Shown here in pieces: positions 9,042-18,306 of a DNA stretch of 64,000 nucleotides. A program made the translations under genes and the position numbers. Every line of letters starts with the position of its first letter. Positions within the stretch are counted from its first letter, which is position 1. The stretch is from Flavobacterium sp. UBA7680 (GTDB lineage: Bacteria > Bacteroidota > Bacteroidia > Flavobacteriales > Flavobacteriaceae). Below the pieces are notes generated by a model. The model saw only the letters and a program-made list of their open reading frames with translations, searched no databases and was not told where the DNA came from. The DNA is taken from the NCBI RefSeq assembly GCF_002482975.1, contig NZ_DLHA01000058.1, positions 190,137 through 254,136 on the forward strand. Direction: 5' to 3'.

Positions 9042-9722
9042 TTATTCGGCCATTCGTTTTAATGCTTTTACATTTTTAAGCATAATTTTTTTACCTACTA
9101 ATTCAATTAATTCCAGTTTATTAAAGTCAGATAATAATCGGATGCAGCTTTCAGTTGCCGTTCCTATTATTCCTGCAAGTTCTTCTCTGGTAAGCTGTAC
9201 TTTAAGGGTTTTATCTGTATTTTCTCCAAATTCATTATGTAAATGCAATAAAGTTTCTGCCAAACGCTGTTTTACCGTTTTTTGAACCAAAGCAATTTTA
9301 TCATTTTCAGATTCTTTCAAATCCTCGCATACAGACTGCATCAAATTCAAAGAAAACTGATTGTTGCTATTAAAGAAATGGATAATTTCTGATTTCGGAA
9401 TAAAGCAAACTTCCATATCAGCAATGGCTTTTGCAGATAAATTTGCAGGTTCATTACTAATCATCGAACGCTGTCCTAAAAGTTCTCCGGATTTTACAAG
9501 CTTAACGATTTGATCCTTTCCGTTGGCACTTAATTTTGAAAGTTTTCCAACTCCGTCCTTAACGCAGAAAACGCCATTCGTAACTTCGCCCTCTTCAAAA
9601 ATAGCTTCGCCTTTTTTAATCGTGTAGGTAGTTTTGCTATTAGCCAATTTTATAACTTCATCTTTATTTAGGGCTTTTAGAGAAGAAAGCTGACGAACAA
9701 TACATTGATCACATTTATTCAT
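9042..9722 (-). CDS. FNR-like Crp-family regulator
   Basis: I choose the ATG at 9722 (226 residues, starting MNKCDQC). An in-frame start 17 codons upstream adds only non-conserved residues. A cyclic-nucleotide-like sensor domain (about 20-130) leads into a dimer helix and an HTH with 'TATESCIRLLSDF', the E-x3-R recognition-helix pattern of FNR and CRP. With an offset of 16, Cys4, Cys7 and Cys106 (in EVCFIP) fall on E. coli FNR Cys20, Cys23 and Cys122. FNR Cys29 is Ser13 here. FNR holds an oxygen-labile 4Fe-4S cluster on those four cysteines. Divergent to ccoI and close to the FNR-type palindromes, it is the likely activator of the cbb3 block. Confidence 0.9.
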   Translation of the reverse strand: MNKCDQCIVRQLSSLKALNKDEVIKLANSKTTYTIKKGEAIFEEGEVTNGVFCVKDGVGKLSKLSANGKDQIVKLVKSGELLGQRSMISNEPANLSAKAIADMEVCFIPKSEIIHFFNSNNQFSLNLMQSVCEDLKESENDKIALVQKTVKQRLAETLLHLHNEFGENTDKTLKVQLTREELAGIIGTATESCIRLLSDFNKLELIELVGKKIMLKNVKALKRMAE

Positions 9723-9859
9723 AGCAGGAGTAATTTGGTGCAAAATTAACCAATTCCTGTGGTTAAAAAGCACTTTTACGGCTAAAAATACGTAGAAAAA
9801 GGTATTATTTCAATTTGATAAATTATTTCATTAATTTAGGATTAGATTTCATTATAACA

Positions 9860-9871
9860 TGATAAATGTCA
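9860..9871 (+). promoter_or_regulatory. FNR-type palindrome, site 2 (ccoI)
   Basis: TGATAAATGTCA inside a longer imperfect inverted repeat (about 9851-9881). Its centre (9865.5) is 33 bp from the centre of the -7-like box at 9895-9902. It lies in the ccoI/FNR-like intergenic region, so autoregulation is also possible. Confidence 0.78.
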
Positions 9872-9894
9872 TAGTTATAATCACCGCTTATTTA

Positions 9895-9902
9895 GAATTT
9901 TG
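9895..9902 (+). promoter_or_regulatory. -7-like element of ccoI
   Basis: GAATTTTG matches seven of eight positions of TAnnTTTG, exactly 33 bp from the palindrome centre. Confidence 0.6.
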
Positions 9903-9921
9903 CTAATTAAAAAAACAAATT

Positions 9922-12315
9922 ATGAGCGAGCAGAGTTGTTTTCATTGCGGGCTGACTATTCCTAAAAATGAAGAGATCAATTTTGATGAAAAAAAGTTTT
10001 GTTGTACTGGTTGTAAAACAGTTTACGAAATTTTTAGCCAAAATGATTTAACCTGCTATTATGATTTTGAAAAATCGCCTGGAGCTACTCCTCAGGACAT
10101 TCAGGGCAAATATGACTTTTTAGACAACGAAGCAATTTTAGCTAAAGTTCTCGAATTTCAGGAAGGAAATACCTCAATAGTTTCATTAAATATTCCGCAT
10201 ATTCACTGCAGCTCATGCATTTGGATTCTCGAAAACCTAAATCGTCTGCAGCCCGGAATCAGCGCTTCACAAGTTAATTTTCCCGAAAAAAAGGTTCGAA
10301 TTACCTTCAATTCAGAAACCGTTTCTCTCAAATCAATTGTATACTTATTAAGTTCTATAGGTTACGAACCCTATATTAGTTTAGAAAATTACGAAACAGG
10401 TAAAAATAAAGTAGACAGAAGTTTAACTTATAAAGTAGGCGTTGCCTTTTTCTGTTTCGGAAATATTATGCTGCTTTCCTTTCCTGAATATTTCGAAATC
10501 AAAGAATTTTGGTTAGATAGCTATAAACCGTTTTTTAGAATTCTAATTTTTCTTTTAGCGTTACCAAGTTTTTTTTATTCTGCAAGTGGTTATTACGTTT
10601 CAGCTTATCACAGTATCCGAACCAGAATGTTAAACATTGATATTCCTATTGCCTTAGGAATTATTGTAATGTTCATTCGCAGTAGCTATGATATGCTGAT
10701 GGATCATGGACCGGGATTTTTTGACAGTTTAGCCAGTTTGGTTTTCTTTATGCTGCTGGGTAAAATGTTTCAAACAAAAACCTATAGTTTTTTAAGTTTC
10801 GAAAGAGATTTTAAATCCTATTTTCCAATTGCGGTAACCAGAATCAATGCTGATTTTTCAGAAGAAAGCGTTCCAATTTATGATGTTTTAAAAGGAAACA
10901 GATTATTGATTCGAAATCAGGAATTAATTCCAGTAGATGGAATTTTAATGAGCGAAAAGGCCGAAATCGATTATAGTTTTGTTACCGGAGAAGCTGTTCC
11001 AATCACAAAAAAATCAGGAGATAAAATATTCGCAGGTGGAAAACAAATTGGAAAAGTAATCGAAATGGAAGTATTGCATTCTGTTTCAGAAAGTTATCTG
11101 ACTCAATTATGGAGCAACGAAATTTTTCAGAAAAAAGTAGAACAAAAACACAAAACAATTACAGACGCTTTGAGCCGTTATTTTACACCAATTTTATTGC
11201 TAATTGCCTTTGCAGGATTTGGTTACTGGATCTTTATTGATACCAATATTGCTTTTAATGTTTTTACAGCAGTATTAATTGTGGCTTGTCCTTGCGCGTT
11301 GGCACTTACTGCTCCGTTTACATTTGGAAATATTCTCAGAATAATGGGAAAACAAAAAATGTATCTAAAAAATGCTTTAGTAATAGAACAATTGGCTAAA
11401 GTTGATACTATTGTTTTTGATAAAACCGGAACCATTACAACCAATAAAAAATCTAATATTTTATACGAAGGAATTGAATTTGCCGATGAAAATTTACAAT
11501 TAATAAAAAACGTGCTTCGAGGATCCAATCATCCTTTAAGCAGAATGTTATATGACTTTCTGCCGGAATATGACAGGATAAAAATTGATGATTTTCAGGA
11601 AATTACCGGAAAAGGAATTTTGGCTTTCGCCGAAGAAAAAGAAGTAAAAATAGGTTCTTCATCATTTGTTGAAAGCCCAATTTTAGACTCTTCAGAAATA
11701 GAAAAAACCTCGCTTCATATTAAAATAGACAATAGATATTACGGAAAATTTATCTTCCAAAATCAATATCGCGAAGGACTAGAAAAATTGTTTGCAACCC
11801 TTAGCAAAGAATATAATATAAAAGTGCTTTCTGGAGATAATGATGGCGAAAGAGAAAATCTTGAAGCTATTTTACCTAAAAATACTGAACTGGTTTTTAA
11901 CCAAAAACCAGAACAAAAATTAGAATTTATTAAAAAACTGCAGGAAACAGGAAAGAATGTTATGATGGTAGGAGACGGACTGAATGATGCTGGAGCCCTT
12001 GCACAAAGTAATGTGGGTATTTCTGTATCCGAAAATGTAAATGTATTTTCTCCAGCCTGCGATGCAATTCTCGATGCAGGTGAATTTTCACGATTAAACT
12101 ATTTCTTAAAACTCTCTCATAAATCGATCCTGATTATTAAAATGAGTTTTGGCTTATCACTCCTTTATAATATTGTCGGACTTACGTTTGCCGTTACCGG
12201 AAATCTACTTCCTTTAGTGGCAGCAATCATCATGCCTTTAAGCACAATTACGATTGTAAGTTTTGTGACTTTTATGTCTAACTACTTCAATTGTAAGAAT
12301 TTAGATGGATTTTAA
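9922..12315 (+). CDS. ccoI: Copper-translocating P-type ATPase (CcoI/FixI type)
   Basis: 797 residues. The N terminus has a Cys-rich metal site (Cys6-x2-Cys9, then FCCTGC at 26-31), then an HMA-like domain with CSSC at 96-99. Membrane helices follow, with the CPC copper-transport motif at 456-458. DKTGT at 500-504 (phosphorylated Asp500) and GDGLND at 684-689 are the P-type ATPase catalytic motifs. The two N-terminal metal sites and the position before ccoS-ccoNO identify it as CcoI, which supplies copper for cbb3 oxidase assembly, rather than a detoxifying CopA. Its promoter has FNR-type site 2. Confidence 0.93.
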   Translation: MSEQSCFHCGLTIPKNEEINFDEKKFCCTGCKTVYEIFSQNDLTCYYDFEKSPGATPQDIQGKYDFLDNEAILAKVLEFQEGNTSIVSLNIPHIHCSSCIWILENLNRLQPGISASQVNFPEKKVRITFNSETVSLKSIVYLLSSIGYEPYISLENYETGKNKVDRSLTYKVGVAFFCFGNIMLLSFPEYFEIKEFWLDSYKPFFRILIFLLALPSFFYSASGYYVSAYHSIRTRMLNIDIPIALGIIVMFIRSSYDMLMDHGPGFFDSLASLVFFMLLGKMFQTKTYSFLSFERDFKSYFPIAVTRINADFSEESVPIYDVLKGNRLLIRNQELIPVDGILMSEKAEIDYSFVTGEAVPITKKSGDKIFAGGKQIGKVIEMEVLHSVSESYLTQLWSNEIFQKKVEQKHKTITDALSRYFTPILLLIAFAGFGYWIFIDTNIAFNVFTAVLIVACPCALALTAPFTFGNILRIMGKQKMYLKNALVIEQLAKVDTIVFDKTGTITTNKKSNILYEGIEFADENLQLIKNVLRGSNHPLSRMLYDFLPEYDRIKIDDFQEITGKGILAFAEEKEVKIGSSSFVESPILDSSEIEKTSLHIKIDNRYYGKFIFQNQYREGLEKLFATLSKEYNIKVLSGDNDGERENLEAILPKNTELVFNQKPEQKLEFIKKLQETGKNVMMVGDGLNDAGALAQSNVGISVSENVNVFSPACDAILDAGEFSRLNYFLKLSHKSILIIKMSFGLSLLYNIVGLTFAVTGNLLPLVAAIIMPLSTITIVSFVTFMSNYFNCKNLDGF

Positions 12316-12362
12316 ATAATTGTAAGAATATTTTTTTTAATTTTATCATTCTTCTACAAGCA

Positions 12363-12374
12363 TGATAATTATCA
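12363..12374 (+). promoter_or_regulatory. FNR-type palindrome, site 3 (ccoS-ccoNO)
   Basis: TGATAATTATCA, the core of a perfect 14-base palindrome at 12362-12375. Its centre is 33 bp from the centre of a perfect -7 box at 12398-12405. It sits 48 bp after ccoI and drives the oxidase structural genes. Confidence 0.8.
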
Positions 12375-12397
12375 TATTTTAAACGCCACTGACCCAG

Positions 12398-12405
12398 TAA
12401 TTTTG
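12398..12405 (+). promoter_or_regulatory. -7 promoter element of ccoS-ccoNO
   Basis: TAATTTTG, a perfect TAnnTTTG, 19 bp before the ccoS start. Confidence 0.75.
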
Positions 12406-12423
12406 TTAACATAAATTTACGGT

Positions 12424-12615
12424 ATGAGTGTTATTTATCTTTTAATTTCAGTAAGTATTTTCGTGGCAATCTGTTTCTTTATTGCCTTTATCGTTGCTGT
12501 CAAATCTGGACAATACGATGACGATTATACGCCCTCGGTCAGAATTCTTTTTGATGACGAGACCAAAATTATTTCCCCAAATAATAATTCACCAATCGAA
12601 GAAAAACAAGTATAA
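12424..12615 (+). CDS. ccoS: cbb3 oxidase assembly protein CcoS
   Basis: 63 residues. One N-terminal membrane helix (about 3-27) is followed by a short acidic cytosolic tail ('GQYDDDYTPSVRILFDDE'), the CcoS pattern. CcoS is needed for cofactor insertion (heme b and copper) into CcoN. The gene ends 3 bp before ccoNO and lies downstream of FNR-type site 3. Confidence 0.9.
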   Translation: MSVIYLLISVSIFVAICFFIAFIVAVKSGQYDDDYTPSVRILFDDETKIISPNNNSPIEEKQV

Positions 12616-12618
12616 ATT

Positions 12619-14802
12619 ATGGAAATGGAACAGTTTTATTACGACAACAAAATTGTAAAAAAATTCATTTACGCCACCATTCTTTTTGGAGTTGTGGGTA
12701 TGTTAGTGGGACTGACCCTGGCGGTTATGTACCTTTTTCCCAATATTACAGATGGGATTTCATGGCTAAGTTATGGTCGTTTAAGGCCTTTACACACAAA
12801 TGCCGTTATTTTCGCCTTTGTAGGGAATGCTTTTTTTGCAGGAATGTATTATTCAATGCAAAGATTACTAAAAGCCAGAATGTTTAGTGACTTTTTAAGT
12901 AATCTGCATTTTTGGGGCTGGCAGTTAATCATTGTCGCCGCAGCCATCACATTACCATTAGGATATACTTCTTCGAAGGAATATGCAGAACTTGAATGGC
13001 CTATTGATATTGCTATAGCGTTAATTTGGGTTGTCATGGGAATTAACATGATAGGAACCATGTTACGCCGTAGAGAGCGTCATTTATATGTAGCAATTTG
13101 GTTTTATCTGGCAACATTTGTAACGGTTGCCGTATTGCATATTTTCAATAATATAGAAATTCCTGTTTCAGGATTAAAAAGTTACTCCGTATATGCTGGT
13201 GTTCAGGATGCATTGGTACAATGGTGGTACGGACATAATGCGGTTGCATTTTTCTTGACAACACCATTTTTAGGATTGATGTATTACTTCGTTCCTAAAA
13301 TTGCAAATCGCCCTATTTACTCTTATAGATTATCTATTATTCACTTTTGGTCTTTAATTTTTATCTATATCTGGGCAGGGCCGCACCACTTATTATATTC
13401 AGCTTTACCAAACTGGGCTCAAAACTTAGGTGTTGCATTTTCTGTAATGCTTATTGCTCCATCTTGGGGAGGTATGATCAACGGACTTTTAACTTTAAGA
13501 GGTGCGTGGGATAAAGTTCGTGAAGAACCAGTTTTAAAATTCTTCGTTGTAGCGATTACAGGTTACGGAATGGCGACTTTTGAAGGGCCAATGTTATCAC
13601 TAAAAAATGTAAATGCTATTGCGCACTACACTGACTGGATCGTTGCACACGTACACGTAGGTGCTTTAGCATGGAACGGATTTATGTCATTTGCTATTAT
13701 TTACTGGTTGATTCCACGAATGACAAAAACAGCATTGTTCTCTAAGAAATTAGCAAACTTCCATTTCTGGATTGGTACTCTTGGTATTATAGTTTATACA
13801 ATTCCGTTATATGTGGCTGGTTTCCAACAAGCATCAATGTGGAAACAATTTAATCCAGACGGAACTTTAACTTACGGTAACTTCCTTGAAACAGTAACTG
13901 CCATTATGCCTATGTATTGGATGAGAGCAATTGGAGGTAGTTTGTACTTAATAGGAATGCTGACATTGGTTTACAACATTATCATGACAGTTCGTGTTGG
14001 TGAAACAATTGAAGATGAATTAGCACAAGCTCCGGCATTGCAAAAAATAAGCAGTAATAGATTAAGTGGAGAAAAATTCCATTCATGGTTAGAAAGAAAA
14101 CCAATTCAATTAACCATTTTGGCTACAATCGCCATTTTAATTGGAGGAGTTATTCAGATCGTACCAACGATTATGGTAAAATCAAATATTCCAACTATTT
14201 CAAGCGTAAAACCATATACACCGTTAGAACTTGAAGGACGTGATTTATATATCAGAGAAGGCTGCGTAGGTTGTCACTCACAATCAGTTCGTCCGTTTAG
14301 AAGTGAAGTGGAGCGTTATGGACCTCAGTCAAAAGCAGGAGAATTTGTTTACGATCATCCATTCTTATGGGGATCAAAACGTACAGGTCCAGACTTGTTA
14401 AGAGTAGGAGGTAAGTACAATGATAACTGGCACTTTAACCACATGTGGAATCCGCAAAGCACATCTGCAGGATCAATTATGCCAGGTTATAAATGGTTAT
14501 TTGATAATAAACCTTTAGACATTTCATTGACTCAAAAGAAAATGAACGTAATGATTTCTCTTGGAGTTCCTTATTCAGCAGAAGAAGTTGCAAATGCACA
14601 AAAAACATTAAGAACTCAGGCGATTAAAATTGAGAAAAGCCTTGAAAATGATCCTGACTTTGTAAAAAGTTATGAAAAAAGCCGTGAAAAAGCTGCTGCA
14701 AAAGGTGAAAAATTCATTCCGATGAATGAAAGAGAAATAGTTGCTTTGATTGCATATATTCAAAGACTTGGTACTGATATTAAAGTAAAAGAAACTAAAT
14801 AA
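12619..14802 (+). CDS. ccoN: cbb3 cytochrome oxidase subunits I and II, fused (CcoNO)
   Basis: 727 residues. Residues 1 to about 480 are CcoN: about 12 membrane helices with heme/CuB histidines in 'WWYGHNAVAFF', 'WAGPHHLLYSALP' and 'DWIVAHVHVGALAWNG'. The remainder is CcoO: one membrane anchor (about 495-515), then a monoheme cytochrome c domain with CVGCH at 549-553. Elsewhere ccoN and ccoO are separate genes; the fusion is usual in Bacteroidota. The complex is a high-affinity oxygen reductase for microaerobic growth. A second ATG two codons in is an alternative start. Confidence 0.96.
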   Translation: MEMEQFYYDNKIVKKFIYATILFGVVGMLVGLTLAVMYLFPNITDGISWLSYGRLRPLHTNAVIFAFVGNAFFAGMYYSMQRLLKARMFSDFLSNLHFWGWQLIIVAAAITLPLGYTSSKEYAELEWPIDIAIALIWVVMGINMIGTMLRRRERHLYVAIWFYLATFVTVAVLHIFNNIEIPVSGLKSYSVYAGVQDALVQWWYGHNAVAFFLTTPFLGLMYYFVPKIANRPIYSYRLSIIHFWSLIFIYIWAGPHHLLYSALPNWAQNLGVAFSVMLIAPSWGGMINGLLTLRGAWDKVREEPVLKFFVVAITGYGMATFEGPMLSLKNVNAIAHYTDWIVAHVHVGALAWNGFMSFAIIYWLIPRMTKTALFSKKLANFHFWIGTLGIIVYTIPLYVAGFQQASMWKQFNPDGTLTYGNFLETVTAIMPMYWMRAIGGSLYLIGMLTLVYNIIMTVRVGETIEDELAQAPALQKISSNRLSGEKFHSWLERKPIQLTILATIAILIGGVIQIVPTIMVKSNIPTISSVKPYTPLELEGRDLYIREGCVGCHSQSVRPFRSEVERYGPQSKAGEFVYDHPFLWGSKRTGPDLLRVGGKYNDNWHFNHMWNPQSTSAGSIMPGYKWLFDNKPLDISLTQKKMNVMISLGVPYSAEEVANAQKTLRTQAIKIEKSLENDPDFVKSYEKSREKAAAKGEKFIPMNEREIVALIAYIQRLGTDIKVKETK

Positions 14803-14809
14803 CAGCATT

Positions 14810-15004
14810 ATGTTTGAACAAATAAAACACAATATGGAAACGATATCGGGTGTAGAAATTTACCCGATACTTTCCCTCTTGATTTTCTTCTTCTTTTTCG
14901 TAGGATTAGGCATTTGGGTGTTTTCTTATAAAAAAGATAAAATTCAGGAAATGAGTAATATACCTTTAGAAGAAGGGCAAGTTATAATCTCAAAAGATAG
15001 ATAA
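14810..15004 (+). CDS. ccoQ: cbb3 oxidase subunit CcoQ-like
   Basis: 64 residues with one membrane helix (about 20-40) ending in 'GIWVFSYKKDK', then a short polar tail. Size, topology and position between ccoNO and ccoP (7 bp and 2 bp gaps) fit CcoQ, which stabilises the oxidase. Sequence conservation in this family is weak, so the call rests mainly on context. Confidence 0.8.
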   Translation: MFEQIKHNMETISGVEIYPILSLLIFFFFFVGLGIWVFSYKKDKIQEMSNIPLEEGQVIISKDR

Positions 15005-15006
15005 AA

Positions 15007-15945
15007 ATGAAAAAGTTTTTCCCAGTATATGTTAGAGTACCGCTGATTTTCTTCATCGTATTTGCTTTGATGGAATATTGTATAGATTCAGGCGACAGAC
15101 CTGCTTTTATAAAGTACCCAATGGTATCTGTCTTTTTACTTGTTTTTCTGTTTATTTTGATTGCGATCGAAGTTACGTTAAGTGCTGTAAATAAGGTAAT
15201 GTATCAACTATTGTCACCAGAAGAAAAAGCAAAATTAGATTATGAGAATAGTTTAAGTCTTCAGGAAAGTACTTGGTTCAAAGAATTAATGCACAAACTT
15301 ACTAAGACAGAACCAATGTCTAAAGAAGCTGATTTATTGATGGATCACGATTATGACGGCATCAAAGAGCTTGATAATAATTTACCGCCGTGGTGGGTTT
15401 ATTTATTCTATATCTGTATCATTTTTGGAGTAATCTATGTAGTTCGTTATGATGTTTTAGGGGCTGATGATCAGGAAATGGAACTTAAAAAAGAAATGGC
15501 ACAAGCTAAAATTGATGTCGAAGAATACTTAAAAACTGCTCCGGATTTAATGGATGAAAAAACGGTTGTTTTACTGACTGATGATGCAAGTTTAGCCGCA
15601 GGAAAAGAAATTTTTACAACCAATTGTGCAGCTTGTCACAGAGCAGATGCAGGAGGACAAATTGGACCTAACTTAACAGATGATCATTGGATTTTAGGTG
15701 GAGGAATTAAAAATGTATTCCACACTATTACAAACGGTGGACGTGATGGAAAAGGGATGGTTTCGTGGAAAACGAATGGTATGAAACCAAAAGAAATTCA
15801 AAAAGTGGCGAGTTACATTTTATCACTGCAAGGATCCAATCCAAAAGATCCAAAAGCACCGGAAGGAGAAGTTTGGGTAGACGAAAGTGCGCCTAAAACA
15901 GATGCAGCAGCTACAAAAAAAGATACCACAGAAGTTAAAAAATAA
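15007..15945 (+). CDS. ccoP: cbb3 oxidase subunit CcoP, monoheme form
   Basis: 312 residues. Membrane helices lie near residues 10-25, 35-58 and 125-145. The C-terminal cytochrome c domain has CAACH at 207-211 and a likely axial Met in GKGMVSW. Proteobacterial CcoP usually carries two CxxCH motifs; only one is present here. The end is a Lys/Ala/Thr-rich tail. It passes electrons to CcoO/CcoN. It lies 2 bp after ccoQ in the operon. Confidence 0.93.
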   Translation: MKKFFPVYVRVPLIFFIVFALMEYCIDSGDRPAFIKYPMVSVFLLVFLFILIAIEVTLSAVNKVMYQLLSPEEKAKLDYENSLSLQESTWFKELMHKLTKTEPMSKEADLLMDHDYDGIKELDNNLPPWWVYLFYICIIFGVIYVVRYDVLGADDQEMELKKEMAQAKIDVEEYLKTAPDLMDEKTVVLLTDDASLAAGKEIFTTNCAACHRADAGGQIGPNLTDDHWILGGGIKNVFHTITNGGRDGKGMVSWKTNGMKPKEIQKVASYILSLQGSNPKDPKAPEGEVWVDESAPKTDAAATKKDTTEVKK

Positions 15946-15955
15946 TTAGAATATC

Positions 15956-17374
15956 ATGTCAAATTTACCAGACGAAGCTTTTAGAGATACCATTGGAACT
16001 ATAGATGAAGGTGGTAAAAGGAAATTTATTTTTCCAAAAAAACCGTCTGGTAAATTTTATGATTACCGAAAAATTGTCAGTTATGTTTTATTGGCAATTT
16101 TGATAATAAATCCGTTTATAAAAGTAAACGGAAACCAATTTATGATGTTCAACATTATTGAACGTCGTTTTAATATCTTCGGCTTTCCCTTTTGGCCGCA
16201 AGATTTTTACCTCTTTGTAATTTCAATGCTTATTGGCGTTGTCTTTGTACTTTTATTTACCGTTGTTTTTGGGCGAATATTTTGCGGATGGATTTGTCCG
16301 CAGACCATTTTTCTTGAATTGGTTTTTCGCCGAATCGAATATTGGATTGACGGCGACCGCGGTTCACAATCCCGTTTAGCAAGAATGGAATGGAATGCAG
16401 AAAAAATTAGAAAAAGATTGACTAAATGGACAATTTTCTTTTTGATTTCTTTTGGAATTGCCAACGTATTTCTGGCTTATTTAGTAGGAAGTGATTCTTT
16501 ACTTTTAATGGTGGAGCAAGGCCCAATTCAGCAGGCAAGTAATTTTATTGCACTACTTATTTTTACCGGAGTTTTCTATTTTGTTTTTGTCTGGTTCCGC
16601 GAGCAGGTTTGTATAATTGCCTGTCCGTACGGAAGACTTCAGGGCGTTCTGTTAGACAATAAATCTATCAACGTTGCGTATGATTTTGTGAGAGGAGAAA
16701 AAGAAGAAGGAAGAGCAAAATTCAATAAAAAAGAAGACAGAGCTTTAACCGGAAAAGGAGATTGTATTGATTGTCTTCAATGCGTTCATGTCTGCCCAAT
16801 GGGAATTGACATTAGAAACGGAACGCAGTTAGAATGTACCAACTGCACCGCTTGTATTGATGAATGCGATCATATAATGGAAAGTGTAGGATTACCAAAA
16901 GGTCTTATTCGTTACGCATCAGAAGATGAAATTGTTAAAAAAGAACCTTTTAGGTTTACTGCCAGAATGAAAGGTTACAGTGCGGTTCTTTTTATTTTGA
17001 TGGGCATTTTTGTTGGAATGTTGTTTTTAAGAACAGATGTTCAAGCCGTTATTCTGCGTTTACCCGGACAGCTTTTTCAACATAAAGGAGATAAAATAAG
17101 CAATGTTTATACGTATAAAATTGTCAATAAAACCATGAAAGATTATAATGATATTCATTTTGAATTAATCGATCAAAAAGGTGAAATTAACAATGTAGGG
17201 AAAGAGCATTTTAAAGTGGCAAAAGAAGCAATTTCGCAGGGAACTTTATTCATAGAAATAAAAGAAGTTCTGCTGGAAAGTGATAAAACCAATTTGAAAA
17301 TTGGGGTTTATAATGGCAAAGAATTACTCGAAACCACTACAACAAATTTCTTAGGGCCACGAAGTTTTAATTAA
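15956..17374 (+). CDS. ccoG: cbb3 oxidase accessory protein CcoG
   Basis: 472 residues, with about five membrane helices (around 43-62, 85-105, 160-180, 195-212 and 340-360). Two ferredoxin-type 4Fe-4S motifs stand in the middle: 'CIDCLQCVHVCP' and 'CTNCTACIDEC'. 'GRIFCGWICPQ' in the first half is another conserved Cys motif. The C-terminal Ig-like domain (after about 370) is the usual FixG tail. CcoG is reported as a cupric reductase assisting copper delivery to cbb3 oxidase. It lies 10 bp after ccoP. Confidence 0.95.
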   Translation: MSNLPDEAFRDTIGTIDEGGKRKFIFPKKPSGKFYDYRKIVSYVLLAILIINPFIKVNGNQFMMFNIIERRFNIFGFPFWPQDFYLFVISMLIGVVFVLLFTVVFGRIFCGWICPQTIFLELVFRRIEYWIDGDRGSQSRLARMEWNAEKIRKRLTKWTIFFLISFGIANVFLAYLVGSDSLLLMVEQGPIQQASNFIALLIFTGVFYFVFVWFREQVCIIACPYGRLQGVLLDNKSINVAYDFVRGEKEEGRAKFNKKEDRALTGKGDCIDCLQCVHVCPMGIDIRNGTQLECTNCTACIDECDHIMESVGLPKGLIRYASEDEIVKKEPFRFTARMKGYSAVLFILMGIFVGMLFLRTDVQAVILRLPGQLFQHKGDKISNVYTYKIVNKTMKDYNDIHFELIDQKGEINNVGKEHFKVAKEAISQGTLFIEIKEVLLESDKTNLKIGVYNGKELLETTTTNFLGPRSFN

Positions 17375-17386
17375 AAATATACTATC

Positions 17387-17836
17387 ATGAAAATTAATTG
17401 GGGAACCGGAATTGTCATTGCATTTGCTTTGTTTATGACATTTATATTATACTTTGTTTTTGAAGTACAATCAAATAGTAAATATGATAACGATTTGGTT
17501 GTAGAAGAATATTACAAACACGACACGCATTTTCAGGAAGAAATGGCAAGAATTCAAAACGCGCACGATTTACAGCATAAACCTTCAGTAAAATTTGAAG
17601 AAGATGGTGTAAAAGTTACTTTTCCTGCCACTTTTGAAAGTGATAAAATAAAAGGAAATATTTTGTTATACCGACCTTCAAACAAAAAGTTTGATTTTAA
17701 TACAGAAATTGCTTTGACTAATTCTTCATTATTAATTCCACATAAAAAGCTAATCAAAGGACGTTGGGATGTTAATATGGAATGGCAGTATGAAGGAAAA
17801 AAATACCTGACAAAAGAGGTTATTTACGTAAACTGA
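17387..17836 (+). CDS. FixH family protein (CcoH)
   Basis: 149 residues with an N-terminal membrane helix (about 5-25) and a periplasmic beta-rich domain ('PSVKFEEDGVKVTFPATFE', 'IALTNSSLLIPHKKL', 'GRWDVNMEWQYEGKKYLTKEVIYV'), the FixH/CcoH layout. It is needed for cbb3 oxidase assembly. It lies 12 bp after ccoG. A 630-bp repeat cluster then separates it from the last gene of the block. Confidence 0.9.
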   Translation: MKINWGTGIVIAFALFMTFILYFVFEVQSNSKYDNDLVVEEYYKHDTHFQEEMARIQNAHDLQHKPSVKFEEDGVKVTFPATFESDKIKGNILLYRPSNKKFDFNTEIALTNSSLLIPHKKLIKGRWDVNMEWQYEGKKYLTKEVIYVN

Positions 17837-17861
17837 TTTAGTCTTTTTATGTGAAAAGTAT

Positions 17862-18064
17862 AGTCCCTATGGGACAATAGAGTGTTCGAGCATTTCTTTT
17901 TTTACCGATATATAATCTACGAGATATGCTTAAAAAATACTCTGGCATGAGAAAATGATTGGTAAAATATGGATTTATTAATTATGATGAAATATGCTCC
18001 GTTAAGAGCAACATATCGGTAGAAATAAAGCATATCGATAATGTAAAATGTCCCGTAGGGACTA
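17862..18064. repeat. Palindrome-ended repeat unit 1
   Basis: Ends are TAGTCCCTATGGGACA (17862-17877) and TGTCCCGTAGGGACTA (18049-18064). Inside are a TTTTACCGATAT arm with its inverse ATATCGGTAGAAA, and the palindrome-like TGCTCCGTTAAGAGCA. No ORF. Part of a gene-free stretch of 630 bp. Confidence 0.85.
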
Positions 18065-18100
18065 TACGTTAATATTGATTTAGCTTTTGGGCAAAATGTT

Positions 18101-18306
18101 TAGTCCCTACGGGACAATAGAGTATTCGAGTATTTTCTTTTTTACCGATATTTTATCTCTACGAGATATGTTTGAATAATATTCTGTAAGGAGTTACATA
18201 TTGGAAAAAAATATCGATAATTAATTTCAATAAGATCTGCTCCGTTAGGAGCAACATATCGGTAGAAAAAAACATAATGGTAATGTAAAATGTCCCGTAG
18301 GGACTA
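18101..18306. repeat. Palindrome-ended repeat unit 2
   Basis: The same architecture as unit 1, with ends TAGTCCCTACGGGACA (18101-18116) and TGTCCCGTAGGGACTA (18291-18306) and the inner TGCTCCGTTAGGAGCA. It differs from unit 1 by scattered changes. Confidence 0.85.
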
